Made by a program: the position numbers and the translations under genes. Below the pieces are notes generated by a model, which did no database searches, was not told the DNA's origin, and saw only the letters and a program-made list of their open reading frames with translations. This document shows positions 18,673-28,017 of a DNA stretch of 64,000 nucleotides, one piece after another (the stretch's first letter is position 1; every line of letters starts with the position of its first letter). This stretch comes from Moraxella atlantae NBRC 14588. GTDB lineage: Bacteria; Pseudomonadota; Gammaproteobacteria; Pseudomonadales; Moraxellaceae. The stretch covers positions 62,001-126,000 of the forward strand of contig NZ_BCUL01000001.1 in NCBI RefSeq assembly GCF_001591265.1, read 5' to 3'.

Positions 18673-19221
18673 ATGACGGCGATTGATGCGCTGATTGGCG
18701 GCTTTGTGCTGCTTGGCTTATGGCAAGGCTATCGTGCAGGGTTATTGCGCGCGTTGGTGGGGATGTTTGGCTGGCTCATTGCGCTGATGGCAGCAACGGT
18801 GCTGGCGCGTCCGTTCGCACCGTGGGTGGCAGATTGGTTGAGCATTGACACCCCATGGCTGGCATGGGTGGCAAGTTTTGTTGTACTGGCACTGGCGGTG
18901 GTGGTCGGGCTACATATCGTACTGTGGCTATTGCGGCGTACGTTGCAGGGCTTGCGCCTAGGGTTTTTAGATAGGCTTGCAGGGGCGGGCTTTGGCGCGG
19001 CGCGTAATTTGCTGGTTGTGTTGGTGGTGCTAAGCACACTGGTGCCACTGACAGTTGATGCAAAGATTTGGCAAGATTCACGCAGTGTGCCCGTGCTGCT
19101 ACCGCTTGCGCCGTTTGGTATGGCGGTAAGTCGGCAGTTAGCGCAGCAGGTACAGACAGGCGGCAGATACGGCATGGCGACATTGCAAGATACGGTTGAT
19201 CGGCATGCCAAAACGCCGTAG
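18673..19221 (+). CDS. cvpA: CvpA family membrane protein
   Basis: A 182-residue inner-membrane protein with four hydrophobic segments (about residues 5-22, 28-47, 63-88, 100-120) and the Arg/Gly-rich sequence GLWQGYRAGLLRALVGMFGW of the CvpA (colicin V production) family. Family members are found next to purF in many bacteria and this one precedes purF by 221 bp. The molecular function is not settled. The start at 18673 is chosen by similarity; a TTG at 18658 is possible and no ribosome site is obvious. Confidence 0.85.
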   Translation: MTAIDALIGGFVLLGLWQGYRAGLLRALVGMFGWLIALMAATVLARPFAPWVADWLSIDTPWLAWVASFVVLALAVVVGLHIVLWLLRRTLQGLRLGFLDRLAGAGFGAARNLLVVLVVLSTLVPLTVDAKIWQDSRSVPVLLPLAPFGMAVSRQLAQQVQTGGRYGMATLQDTVDRHAKTP

Positions 19222-19380
19222 TTAAGCTGTGCTTGATCGCACAGCTTGTTAAAAACTTATGCAAGTGAGCACAGAATTATTTTACCAAAGGCTTGAAATT
19301 GCGCTGTGTTGCCTTAGTAAGGTGCTAAATCATCACAGGCCTGGCAATCAGCTAACTTGATGATTCAATGTTTTATTATA

Positions 19381-19406
19381 ACCATCTTTTGATGTCAAAA
19401 GGTGGT
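19381..19406. promoter_or_regulatory. Near-perfect dyad in the purF leader
   Basis: ACCATCTTTTGA (19381-19392) and TCAAAAGGTGGT (19395-19406) are reverse complements except for one G-U position. The dyad ends 36 bp before the purF start and directly follows a -10-like TATAAC (19377-19382). It could be an operator or an RNA hairpin in the leader. It does not match the E. coli PurR operator as I know it. Confidence 0.45.
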
Positions 19407-19442
19407 CATGCCAAGAAGATGGGCTAAATAGAAGGGGTCGGT

Positions 19443-20978
19443 ATGTGCGGTGTGGTCGGAATTGTGGCACACAGTCCAGTCAATCAGTTGTTGTATGATG
19501 CGCTGACAATGTTGCAGCACCGTGGGCAAGACGCGGCAGGCATCGTAACGTGCAAAGACGGACGGCTGTTTTTGCGAAAAGAAAATGGCATGGTGCGTGA
19601 TGTGTTTTTGACGCGTCATATGATGCGCTTGGTCGGTGATTTGGGCATTGGGCATGTGCGCTATCCCACGGCAGGTACATCAAGCAGTGCCGAGGCGCAG
19701 CCGTTTTATGTCAATTCGCCGTACGGTATTACTTTGGCGCACAACGGCAACCTGACCAACGCGCTGGAGATTGCCGCTGAATTGTACGATGAGGATATGC
19801 GTCACATCAACACCAACTCAGATTCTGAAGTGCTGCTCAATGTGTTGGCGCATGAGATGCAAAAACTGGGCAAGCAGCACCCAACGCCTGAAGATATCTT
19901 TGATGCTGCCACCGCTGTATATGGGCGCATTGAAGGTGCGTATGCGGTTGTGGCAATGATCACAGGTTATGGGATTTTAGCGTTTCGTGACCCCAACGGC
20001 ATTCGTCCATTGATTTATGGCGAACGTTTGGCAGAAGATGGCGGTACTGAATACATGGTTGCCTCAGAATCGGTTGCCTTGACAACAGCTGGCTTTAACG
20101 TGGTGCGCGATATCAACCCCGGTGAGGCGATTTTTATCACAGAAGGCGGACAGCTGTTTAGCCGTCAATGTGTTGAGCCCAAAGTCTTTGCTCCGTGTAT
20201 TTTTGAATACGTGTACTTTGCGCGTCCTGATTCAATTATGGACAATATTTCAGTCTATAAAGCTCGCATGCGCATGGGCGAAAAATTGGCGCAAAAAATC
20301 AAGCGGGAGTGGGGTGAGGCGCACGGTATTGACGTGGTCATTCCAATTCCCGATACATCGCGCACATCAGCGATGGAGCTGGCGCAGCACTTAGGTGTCA
20401 AATATCGCGAAGGCTTCATGAAAAATCGCTACATTGGGCGCACGTTTATTATGCCAGGGCAAAAACAGCGCAAAAAATCGGTGCGCCAAAAGCTTAGTGC
20501 GGTACCGTTGGAGTTTAAAAACAAAAACGTGTTGTTGGTTGATGACTCGATTGTACGCGGCACAACCTGTCATGAAATTATCCAAATGGCGCGTGATGCA
20601 GGTGCTAAACAAGTATTTTTTGCCAGTGCCGCGCCACCTGTACGTTACCCAAATGTGTATGGCATTGATATGCCTGCTCGCAGCGAGCTGATTGCCTCAG
20701 GACATAGCGTTGAGGAAGTCTGTCAGATGATCGGCGCAGACCGTCTGATTTATCAAGATTTGGATGACTTGATTGACGCGGTGCAAGACAAACACAGCCC
20801 TGTCAAGCAGTTTGACTGCTCAGTATTCAATGGTCAATATGTGGCAGGCAATATCGACGAAGCGTATTTGGAGCTATTGCAGCGCAAACGCAGCGAACAA
20901 GCTAAGCAAAAATCGGCAGGTGTGCAAGTGATTGCTGATACCCCCGTGGATATGATGGGTGTACATACTGAGGGATAA
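19443..20978 (+). CDS. purF: Amidophosphoribosyltransferase
   Basis: First committed enzyme of purine synthesis: glutamine + PRPP give 5-phosphoribosylamine. It has 511 residues (E. coli 505). Cys2, the N-terminal nucleophile, is exposed after removal of Met1 (MCGVVGIV). The class II glutamine amidotransferase domain spans about 1-235 ([10 protein letters not shown]), and the phosphoribosyltransferase domain carries the PRPP motif [13 protein letters not shown] at about 360-372. AGAAGGGG at 19430-19437 gives a well-placed ribosome site. It lies downstream of cvpA as in many gammaproteobacteria. Confidence 0.98.
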   Translation: MCGVVGIVAHSPVNQLLYDALTMLQHRGQDAAGIVTCKDGRLFLRKENGMVRDVFLTRHMMRLVGDLGIGHVRYPTAGTSSSAEAQPFYVNSPYGITLAHNGNLTNALEIAAELYDEDMRHINTNSDSEVLLNVLAHEMQKLGKQHPTPEDIFDAATAVYGRIEGAYAVVAMITGYGILAFRDPNGIRPLIYGERLAEDGGTEYMVASESVALTTAGFNVVRDINPGEAIFITEGGQLFSRQCVEPKVFAPCIFEYVYFARPDSIMDNISVYKARMRMGEKLAQKIKREWGEAHGIDVVIPIPDTSRTSAMELAQHLGVKYREGFMKNRYIGRTFIMPGQKQRKKSVRQKLSAVPLEFKNKNVLLVDDSIVRGTTCHEIIQMARDAGAKQVFFASAAPPVRYPNVYGIDMPARSELIASGHSVEEVCQMIGADRLIYQDLDDLIDAVQDKHSPVKQFDCSVFNGQYVAGNIDEAYLELLQRKRSEQAKQKSAGVQVIADTPVDMMGVHTEG

Positions 20979-21014
20979 TCAGCCTGCTGATAGGGTTTTG
21001 TCCGTGGTTTTTGC

Positions 21015-21046
21015 AAAGTAGTCGTCATATTGGGCGGCTATTTTTT
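21015..21046 (+). terminator. Rho-independent terminator after purF
   Basis: AAAGTAGTCG (21015-21024) pairs with CGGCTATTTT (21035-21044) with two G-U pairs and a 10-nt loop, ending in six T residues (21041-21046). It lies 36 bp beyond the purF stop. Confidence 0.7.
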
Positions 21047-21088
21047 ATTGCAAAATTTTTGATTTAATTGGCATTTTGTCTTAAAAAT

Positions 21089-21101
21089 TTGGTCTGACCA
21101 A
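21089..21101. promoter_or_regulatory. LldR-type operator O1
   Basis: TTGGTCTGACCAA is a perfect 6-1-6 palindrome. It matches the TNGTCNGACNA-like core bound by FadR-subfamily regulators such as LldR, PdhR and GlcC. The same core recurs at 21260-21272. lldR itself is in the operon downstream, which makes LldR the most likely ligand-responsive repressor/activator. Confidence 0.8.
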
Positions 21102-21177
21102 TAATAAAAGCTATCGGGTTTAATTAATCCATGATGCCAGTATCAGTACAAAAAACTCAACATTAAACAAATTTTCG

Positions 21178-21206
21178 TTGCCTTATTGCTACAAAAACAC
21201 TAATAT
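21178..21206 (+). promoter_or_regulatory. Candidate lldPRD promoter
   Basis: TTGCCT (21178-21183) and TAATAT (21201-21206) are spaced by exactly 17 nt between the two LldR-type operators. The implied start near 21213 puts the operator centres at about -118 and +53, an arrangement like the E. coli lldPRD promoter, where two operators flank the start. Each hexamer matches four of six consensus bases. Confidence 0.4.
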
Positions 21207-21257
21207 GAACGCGTTTAGTGGCGTACAGTAGCCTTTTTGTAATAACTGAATTGTGTT

Positions 21258-21274
21258 AATTGGTCTGACCAATT
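21258..21274. promoter_or_regulatory. LldR-type operator O2
   Basis: AATTGGTCTGACCAATT is a perfect 8-1-8 palindrome containing the same 13-bp core as O1. The centre-to-centre distance is 171 bp and O2 ends 86 bp before lldP. Two identical palindromic cores in one 350-bp leader strongly suggest cooperative or looping control. Confidence 0.85.
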
Positions 21275-21359
21275 TTTAAGCGATAACTTGGCTTAGGGTA
21301 GTTGTAGTGCAGATGTTTAAACTATTTTGCGTTGTACACTAAGGTTCATGGAGGAACAC

Positions 21360-23054
21360 ATGCAACAATGGCAACAACTTTATGACCCGTTTGGCAATAT
21401 TTGGTTGTCAAGCGCGGTGGCGTTAATTCCGATTGTATTTTTCTTTATCGCGTTGGCGGTTTTGCGCCTTAAGGGCAACATCGCAGGTACGATTACGGTG
21501 ATTTTAGCGTTATTGGTCGCGCTATTTGCCTACCATATGCCGCCTGCGATGGCACTGGCAGCAGGTGCGTATGGCTTTATGTACGGGCTATGGCCGATTG
21601 CGTGGATCATCATTGGTACGCTGTTTTTGTACAAAATTACGGTAAAAACAGGGCAGTTTGATATTATTCGTGCCAGTATCCTGTCTTTAACTGAAGACCA
21701 ACGCTTACAGATGCTGTTGGTTGGGTTTGCATTTGGTACGTTTTTGGAAGGGGCAGCAGGCTTTGGCGCGCCTGTGGCGATTACCGCCGCGTTGCTGGTG
21801 GGTTTGGGCTTTCGTCCACTGTATGCAGCAGGTTTGTGCTTGATTGTCAATACTGCGCCCGTGGCGTTCGGGGCAATGGGGATTCCGATTATCGTTGCAG
21901 GTCAGGTGTCAAATATCGATACACATGCAATTAGTCAGATGGTTGGGCGACAGTTGCCGTTTTTTGTGCCAATTGTGTTGATCTGGATTATGGCGATCAT
22001 GGACGGCTGGCGCGGTGTGAAAGAAACATTCCCTGCAATTGTGGTCGGTGGTGGGGCATTTGCATTGGCGCAATTTTTGACTGCCAACTACATGGGACCA
22101 GAATTGCCTGATATCACCGCAGCGATTGCGGCACTGATCAGCTTAACGTTGTTGTTCAAGGTCTGGCAACCTAAGCATATTTTCCGCTTTGATGAAGCCG
22201 AGCATGCAGAATTAAGCACGCAGCCTGCTGTTAAGCATACCACTGGCGAGATCATCAAGGCGTGGATGCCGTTTGCGATTTTGACCGCGATGGTGTCAAT
22301 TTGGAGTATTAAGCCGTTTAAAGACTTGTTTGCCAAAGGCAAAGACGGTATGCCCGATGGTGCGTTGGCAGACATGGTGGTGTCGGTTAAAGTACCATTT
22401 TTGCATAATATGGTGCAAAAAATGCCGCCCATCGTGCCAGATGTGGCAGACTACGCGGCCATTTATAAGTTTGACTGGTTCTCGGCAGTTGGTACAGCGA
22501 TCATGCTAGCTGCGCTGATTTGCATCGTATTTTTGAAAATGCGCCCCAAAGAGGCACTGAACACATTTGGTGAAACGTTGTACGAGCTGCGTATTCCGAT
22601 TTATTCTATCGGCATGGTATTGGCGTTTGCCTTTATTGCCAACTATTCAGGATTATCAGCAACATTGGCGCTGGCACTGGCGCATACGGGCAAGGCATTT
22701 ACGTTCTTCTCGCCAATGCTTGGTTGGTTAGGCGTGTTCTTGACAGGTTCAGACACCTCTGCCAATGCGTTGTTCTCTGCCTTGCAAGCCACAACGGCAC
22801 AACAAATCAACGTGCCAGAGGTATTGTTGGTAGCGGCGAATACCTCAGGTGGGGTAACAGGTAAGATGATTTCACCGCAGTCGATTGCCATTGCCTGTGC
22901 AGCGGTTGGCTTGGTTGGTAAGGAGTCGGATTTATTCCGCTTTACGGTCAAGCACAGTTTGATTTTTACGGTGATGATGGGCGTGCTGATCACGTTGCAA
23001 GCGTATGTCTTCCCGTGGATGATCCCTGCGCTACCTGCCGTAGCAGGACATTAA
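21360..23054 (+). CDS. lldP: L-lactate permease
   Basis: Inner-membrane lactate:proton symporter of the LctP family, 564 residues with about twelve to fourteen hydrophobic segments. Long stretches match E. coli LldP, for example NYDP-like [47 protein letters not shown] and [17 protein letters not shown] at 21350-21354 is five bases before the ATG at 21360; an upstream in-frame start (21327) is disfavoured. It is first in the lldPRD operon; its leader carries two LldR-type operators. Confidence 0.97.
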   Translation: MQQWQQLYDPFGNIWLSSAVALIPIVFFFIALAVLRLKGNIAGTITVILALLVALFAYHMPPAMALAAGAYGFMYGLWPIAWIIIGTLFLYKITVKTGQFDIIRASILSLTEDQRLQMLLVGFAFGTFLEGAAGFGAPVAITAALLVGLGFRPLYAAGLCLIVNTAPVAFGAMGIPIIVAGQVSNIDTHAISQMVGRQLPFFVPIVLIWIMAIMDGWRGVKETFPAIVVGGGAFALAQFLTANYMGPELPDITAAIAALISLTLLFKVWQPKHIFRFDEAEHAELSTQPAVKHTTGEIIKAWMPFAILTAMVSIWSIKPFKDLFAKGKDGMPDGALADMVVSVKVPFLHNMVQKMPPIVPDVADYAAIYKFDWFSAVGTAIMLAALICIVFLKMRPKEALNTFGETLYELRIPIYSIGMVLAFAFIANYSGLSATLALALAHTGKAFTFFSPMLGWLGVFLTGSDTSANALFSALQATTAQQINVPEVLLVAANTSGGVTGKMISPQSIAIACAAVGLVGKESDLFRFTVKHSLIFTVMMGVLITLQAYVFPWMIPALPAVAGH

Positions 23055-23118
23055 TGAACAAACTTTACCAAAAAATTGTGCTAAATTTTAGTCAGTGGAC
23101 TTGAAAAAAGGGCGATAG

Positions 23119-23883
23119 GTGAGCATGAAAGTCAGCGTGCAGACTGCCGAAGCCTTATTGCTGATGATTGAGGCACAAAATTTACCAATAGGGGCGCGTT
23201 TGCCTGCCGAGCGCGCGCTTTGTCAAGAGCTGCAAGTCTCACGCGCCGCATTGCGTGAAGCGATTGGGCAGCTCATTGGGCTAGGCGTGCTTGAAAGCCG
23301 CGCAGGATCGGGCACATTTGTGCGTCAGCCGTTGGCGGTAACGATGTTTCGGGCAAGCCAATCGTCTCTAGAGCCTACTGCTATAAAAGACGATGATGCC
23401 GACCCATTGTATCGGCTTGATGTCTATGAGGCGCGGTTGGTGCTTGAGGCGGGCACGGCATGGTACGCTGCCCAACGCGCCACACCTGCCGATATCGAGC
23501 ATATTCGTGCAGCGTATGATCGCCTAGCGAATTTTCAGCGGCAAGGCAATACCGAGCAGGCGGCGCTGGCAGATGCGCAATTTCATCTGGCAATCGCGCA
23601 GGCGTCGCATAATTTGGTGCTACTTGAGCTTATGCATAATTTATTTGAGCGTTTGCAACACAATGTAGTCACCGCCAGACGCAAAATTTATACTCAAACA
23701 TACGAATTTGATAAGTTACACGCGCAGCATTCTGCTATCTTAGCGCATGTGAGTGATGGCGAGCCGCAAGCCGCCCGTGAGGCAATTTGTGAGCATATCG
23801 GTTTTGTGAATCAGCAAATCACCGATATTGAGTTACAGCAAGCACGTACCCAACGTGTTAGTCGGCTGGGTATCCTGCTTTAA
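23119..23883 (+). CDS. lldR: GntR-family transcriptional regulator LldR
   Basis: A FadR-subfamily regulator of 254 residues. The winged-helix domain is at about residues 5-75 (LPAERALCQELQVSRAALREAIGQL, GSGTFVRQP) and the FCD ligand domain at about 95-235. In other bacteria LldR responds to L-lactate and controls the operon it sits in. The GTG at 23119 has AAAGGG six bases upstream; the ATG at 23125 is a close alternative. It is placed between permease and dehydrogenase genes, the same order as in E. coli. Confidence 0.93.
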   Translation: MSMKVSVQTAEALLLMIEAQNLPIGARLPAERALCQELQVSRAALREAIGQLIGLGVLESRAGSGTFVRQPLAVTMFRASQSSLEPTAIKDDDADPLYRLDVYEARLVLEAGTAWYAAQRATPADIEHIRAAYDRLANFQRQGNTEQAALADAQFHLAIAQASHNLVLLELMHNLFERLQHNVVTARRKIYTQTYEFDKLHAQHSAILAHVSDGEPQAAREAICEHIGFVNQQITDIELQQARTQRVSRLGILL

Positions 23884-23910
23884 TTTTCTTTAATCAAATA
23901 AGGGCACATT

Positions 23911-25113
23911 ATGATTATCTCTTCTGCCAATGACTACCGCGAAGCCGCGCGTCGTCGTCTGCCACCGTTTTTGTTCCATTACATTGATGGCGGAGCGTAT
24001 GCTGAGCAAACCTTAAGCCGTAACGTACAAGACCTATCACAAGTTGCGTTGCACCAACGTGTACTTAACGATATGTCACAGCTTGACCTATCAACCGAAA
24101 TTTTTGGCGAAAAATTGTCATTGCCATTGGCACTGTCACCTGTGGGTCTGACAGGTATGTACGCGCGTCGTGGTGAAGTACAAGCAGCAAAAGCCGCGGA
24201 TAAAAAAGGCATTCCATTTACACTATCAACCGTGAGCGTGTGCCCGATTGAAGAAGTTGCGCCTGTCATGCACCGTCCAATGTGGTTCCAGTTGTATGTA
24301 TTGCGCGATCGTGGCTTTATGAAAAGCGTGCTTGAACGCGCCAAAGCTGCAGGCTGTTCAACCCTAATCTTCACCGTTGATATGCCAGTACCTGGTGCAC
24401 GTTATCGTGATGCACATTCAGGCATGAGCGGTCCATATGCCAACTTGCGTCGTTACGCACAAGCAGTGGTACACCCACATTGGGCGTTTAACGTAGGTCT
24501 ATTGGGTCGTCCACATGATTTGGGTAACGTGTCAAAATACTTGGGCAAACCGATCCCTCTAGAAGATTATATCGGTTGGTTGGGCAAAAACTTTGATCCA
24601 TCGATTTCTTGGAAAGACTTGGAGTGGATTCGTGACTTCTGGGATGGTCCGATGGTAATCAAAGGTATTCTTGACCCAGAAGATGCCAAAGATGCGGTAC
24701 GTTTTGGTGCGGATGGTATTTTGGTGTCCAACCATGGTGGTCGTCAGCTTGATGGCGTAATGTCTACTGCCAAAGCCTTGCCATACATCGCTGATACTGT
24801 AAAAGATGAAATCAAAATCTTGGTGGATTCAGGTATCCGTAATGGTCTTGATATCGTGCGTATGATCGCATTGGGCGCAGATATGTGTCTGATTGGTCGT
24901 GCATTTATCTATGCCTTAGGCGCGCAAGGTGAAAAAGGCGTAACCAACTTGCTAAATCTGATTGAGAGTGAAATGCGCGTTGCAATGACTTTGACAGGTA
25001 ACAACACCATCAAAGATATCACCCGTGACGCGGTTGTTGATTATGACAAACTAAGCAGCGACGCCAAAGCTGCAGTGGAGCGTCGCGCTGCACAAGCTGC
25101 TCAAAACAAATAA
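23911..25113 (+). CDS. lldD: L-lactate dehydrogenase (quinone), FMN-dependent
   Basis: Oxidises L-lactate to pyruvate and feeds electrons to the respiratory chain at the inner face of the cytoplasmic membrane. It is 400 residues, with an FMN-dependent alpha-hydroxyacid dehydrogenase barrel. The catalytic His is His275 in [12 protein letters not shown]; other marks are [38 protein letters not shown] and [14 protein letters not shown]. Codon use here is more biased than in the neighbours, suggesting high expression. It ends the lld operon, with a terminator 18 bp downstream. Confidence 0.97.
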   Translation: MIISSANDYREAARRRLPPFLFHYIDGGAYAEQTLSRNVQDLSQVALHQRVLNDMSQLDLSTEIFGEKLSLPLALSPVGLTGMYARRGEVQAAKAADKKGIPFTLSTVSVCPIEEVAPVMHRPMWFQLYVLRDRGFMKSVLERAKAAGCSTLIFTVDMPVPGARYRDAHSGMSGPYANLRRYAQAVVHPHWAFNVGLLGRPHDLGNVSKYLGKPIPLEDYIGWLGKNFDPSISWKDLEWIRDFWDGPMVIKGILDPEDAKDAVRFGADGILVSNHGGRQLDGVMSTAKALPYIADTVKDEIKILVDSGIRNGLDIVRMIALGADMCLIGRAFIYALGAQGEKGVTNLLNLIESEMRVAMTLTGNNTIKDITRDAVVDYDKLSSDAKAAVERRAAQAAQNK

Positions 25114-25131
25114 ATTTTTGTTTTGAATGAT

Positions 25132-25164
25132 AAAAAAGCCATTCTGTATAGAGTGGCTTTTTTT
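25132..25164 (+). terminator. Rho-independent terminator after lldD
   Basis: GCCATTCT (25138-25145) pairs with AGAGTGGC (25150-25157) around a 4-nt loop, preceded by six A and followed by seven T residues. It closes the lld operon. Confidence 0.9.
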
Positions 25165-25249
25165 ATGACTGGCTTTTTGTGGACTGAGCGATTAAACTAA
25201 CCCAATTTCAATCAGCCAAATTAAGTAAACCTCACAACAAGGAAAAAAC

Positions 25250-25900
25250 ATGCTATCGGTATTGGCATTGGTGGCGTTTGAAAAAGCCGCGAATTTGGCA
25301 TTGGCGGCTGATCCGATTACCCAGCAGGGCATCGCGCCACTATCGGGTAAGACCTTGCGCTTGGTGCTGCAATCGCCACCTGTGTCGGTGGATACGATTT
25401 TTAATGACGACCATATCCGCTTTGAGCCAGTCACCACGCCGATTTTTGAGCCCAGAGGCGGACAGGCAAGTATCGTGAAGCCTGATTGTATTGTCACGGC
25501 GCGTGATATTCCACAGCTGTTGTATCTGATGGGGCAGCCTGAAGGCAATTTACCTATTCAAGGGGATTATAAAATCTTAGCGCAGGTTAAGCGGCTGATG
25601 GCAGGGTTTCAGCCTGATTTTATTGATCGGTTGCAGCCTGTCATTGGCGTATCATTTGCCAGTCAATTAACTTTGTTGTTCGAGCAGCTCAAAGGCTTTG
25701 CCACGCAGCATTTTGCGCCCAATACCAATCATGGCACGCAAGCGTTTGCCCAAAATGCGGTAGGACCAGATTTTACTGCCAAAGATCGGGCAGGAGATTA
25801 TGATATCCATGCCAGCGATGACACCAAACAAGCGCAACTGCGCCAACGCGCCGATGAAGAACGTGAGCGCATGCGGCGCAGTATGCTACCTTTAGACTAG
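25250..25900 (+). CDS. ubiJ: Ubiquinone biosynthesis accessory protein UbiJ
   Basis: A 216-residue SCP2-fold lipid-binding protein that, with UbiK, supports the soluble ubiquinone-synthesis complex. It parallels E. coli UbiJ in the N-terminal helix, the LSGKTLRLVLQ strand, PDCIVTARDIPQLLYLMG and the GNLPIQGDYKILAQVKRLM segment. The C terminus is helical and charged. AAGGAA lies five bases before the ATG. In E. coli the order is ubiE-ubiJ-ubiB; here ubiE is missing from the neighbourhood and ubiB follows after a 377-bp gap. Confidence 0.88.
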   Translation: MLSVLALVAFEKAANLALAADPITQQGIAPLSGKTLRLVLQSPPVSVDTIFNDDHIRFEPVTTPIFEPRGGQASIVKPDCIVTARDIPQLLYLMGQPEGNLPIQGDYKILAQVKRLMAGFQPDFIDRLQPVIGVSFASQLTLLFEQLKGFATQHFAPNTNHGTQAFAQNAVGPDFTAKDRAGDYDIHASDDTKQAQLRQRADEERERMRRSMLPLD

Positions 25901-26277
25901 GTGATTTGGTTGTTTAATATTTTTAAATGGCGCCTTAAGCTGCTATCACAAGCTGTCTATGTCACCACTAGGGCGTATTTGCTGTTTCTTGGAGCTTATG
26001 GGGGGCGCTCGGTTAGGCATTGATTTAACGCCATGTATCTACAGTGGTCGATAAGTCATGCTGTTGATTCCCGAATCTTATCAGTCAGTGGCATCAGCGC
26101 GCTGCGATATATACAGACGTTTGAATACACTATCATGTTGGTGGATGATAAGTAAAATTTTGGCATGAAGTCAGTTGTATAAATGCTTAAGTCAGCAATC
26201 AAAAACTCCCCACAGCGTATAGAACATGCTACAATCGCCTAACCATCTTGTTTTTAGCCAACCGTTGAGCCACTGCT
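25901..26277. other. 377-bp intergenic region ubiJ-ubiB without recognised features
   Basis: No credible open reading frame, RNA gene, repeat or strong terminator was seen. The stretch is unusually long for a gap between two genes of one pathway that are tightly linked in E. coli, so ubiB may have its own promoter here. Stop codons in all frames make a decayed ubiE-like remnant unlikely by eye. Confidence 0.5.
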
Positions 26278-27942
26278 GTGTTATTGCAATATCGAAAGCG
26301 CCTGTTTGAGCTGTGGCGTATCGCCGCGTTTTACCGTCTTGATACCCATCTGCCCGTCGCGCAAACCCCACAGTTACAGCCGATTGCGCGGCTGATTGCT
26401 ATGCACCCTGTAGCGTGGTTTGCCAAACCCAACCCCAACGGTGTAAAACTTGCGCTTGAGGACATGGGTACGCTGTTTTTAAAACTTGGGCAGCTGCTGT
26501 CCACACGCCGCGATTTGGTCGCGCCTGAGGTTATCGAACAGTTGGTGCAGCTACAAGACAAGGTCAAGCCGTTTGATGTTGCCCTTGCCAAAACACAAAT
26601 CGAACGCCCGATAGCAGATGGCGGCTTGGGGCAGCCGGTGGCGACACTGTTTGCGCGTTTTGATGACAAGCCGTTGGCGGCAGGGTCGATAGCGCAGGTG
26701 CATACCGCACGCTTGCATGATGGGCGTGAGGTTGTGGTCAAGGTCGTGCGTCCACAAATTCGCGAACAAATCATGGCAGACTTTGAACTTTTGCGCGAGC
26801 TGGCAGGTTGGGCGACGGCGCGTATTGAAGCGGCGCGCGCGATTCACGCGCGTGAGTTGGTCGAGGATTATCGCCAAGTCATGCTGTCAGAGCTTGATCT
26901 CACCCTTGAGGCTGCCAATACTACCCAAATGCGCAACAATTTTTTGGGCTCAAGTCTGATGTATGTGCCTGAGGTGTATGCGGTTGGCAAAAATGTCATG
27001 GTGATGGAGCGCATCGAGGGTGCGCCTGTGTCACGCACGCAAGTGTTTGACGCGCTTGGTTATGACCGTGCTGCATTGGCAGAAAAAGGCTTGACGATTT
27101 TTTTTACCCAAGTGCTGCGTGATAACTTTTTTCATGCCGATATGCACCCTGGTAATGTGTTCGTCGAAGCCTTGCCTGCAGGCACGCCAAACCCAAATCC
27201 GCGTTATATCGCGCTTGATTGCTCGATTGTTGGCGAATTATCGCGTCAAGATCAGTTGTTGGTCGCGCGGCTATTACTGGCAGTGATGAACGGCAATTTT
27301 ACCATGTTGGTTGATATCATCGCGCGCGCAGGCTGGATTCCGCCAACCACAGACCGCCATGCGCTGATGCGCGATATGCGCCGCACCGTATCGCCGATGA
27401 TTGCTAAGCCGATCAATGAGATTGATTTTGCAGGCGTGCTCATGCAGGTATTGGACATCGCGCGGCGTTATCATTTGGACATTCCACCGCAGCTGATGCT
27501 TTTGCTCAAAACCTTGGTGCACGTTGAGGGCTTGGGGCGTGACTTGTACCCTGAGCTTGATATTTGGTCATTGGCAAAACCGATCTTGACCGAGTGGGTC
27601 AAGCAGCAGTTTGACCCCATGCAAAAGCTGAATGAAGTGCGCCAAAATTTGCCCGAGTTGCTATTGGCGGTCAATGATTTGCCCGAGCTATTAGACAACA
27701 GCTTGCAAGGCTTGTCACGGCTTGGCGGACAGCAAGACCGTCAGCTGCGCGAAATCCAGTTGCTACGCGCCGATATGCTCAAAAGCCGCCAGCAAGACTG
27801 GTTGGCGATTCTGGGCTTTGCTGGGCTATTGGTATTGGCAACCATGGTCGCCAATCATGCGACATGGCAAATTAGCAGTTGGCTGGTGCCGCTGTTGTAT
27901 ATCGCGGCGGCGGTGTGTGTGCTGTGGCGGCTGTTGAATTGA
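26278..27942 (+). CDS. ubiB: Atypical kinase-like ubiquinone biosynthesis protein UbiB
   Basis: ABC1/ADCK-family membrane protein of 554 residues needed for ubiquinone synthesis; thought to act as an ATPase helping lipid intermediates reach the enzymes. Visible motifs are the invariant KxGQ (FLKLGQLLSTRRDLV), the A-rich loop AAGSIAQVHTA, VVKVVRP with the ATP-site Lys, and FHADMHPGNVFV. There are two C-terminal membrane helices (about 510-550). The DFG-equivalent reads DCS (Asp314-Ser316), where E. coli has DCG. The start codon is GTG with no clear ribosome site. Confidence 0.95.
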   Translation: MLLQYRKRLFELWRIAAFYRLDTHLPVAQTPQLQPIARLIAMHPVAWFAKPNPNGVKLALEDMGTLFLKLGQLLSTRRDLVAPEVIEQLVQLQDKVKPFDVALAKTQIERPIADGGLGQPVATLFARFDDKPLAAGSIAQVHTARLHDGREVVVKVVRPQIREQIMADFELLRELAGWATARIEAARAIHARELVEDYRQVMLSELDLTLEAANTTQMRNNFLGSSLMYVPEVYAVGKNVMVMERIEGAPVSRTQVFDALGYDRAALAEKGLTIFFTQVLRDNFFHADMHPGNVFVEALPAGTPNPNPRYIALDCSIVGELSRQDQLLVARLLLAVMNGNFTMLVDIIARAGWIPPTTDRHALMRDMRRTVSPMIAKPINEIDFAGVLMQVLDIARRYHLDIPPQLMLLLKTLVHVEGLGRDLYPELDIWSLAKPILTEWVKQQFDPMQKLNEVRQNLPELLLAVNDLPELLDNSLQGLSRLGGQQDRQLREIQLLRADMLKSRQQDWLAILGFAGLLVLATMVANHATWQISSWLVPLLYIAAAVCVLWRLLN

Positions 27943-28017
27943 AAAAAGCTTTAGCCCCTCAATGCTAACCCCTCAATGCTAAGCTGATAACAAAATGATG
28001 AAAAAATACCACCTGCC

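Noticed and set aside
21089-21274. Twin palindromes as ends of a small transposable element
   Set aside because: They match the known LldR-type operator, have no target duplication and enclose only promoter-like DNA.
25901-26277. Remnant of ubiE between ubiJ and ubiB
   Set aside because: No methyltransferase-like segment could be read in any frame; stops are frequent throughout.
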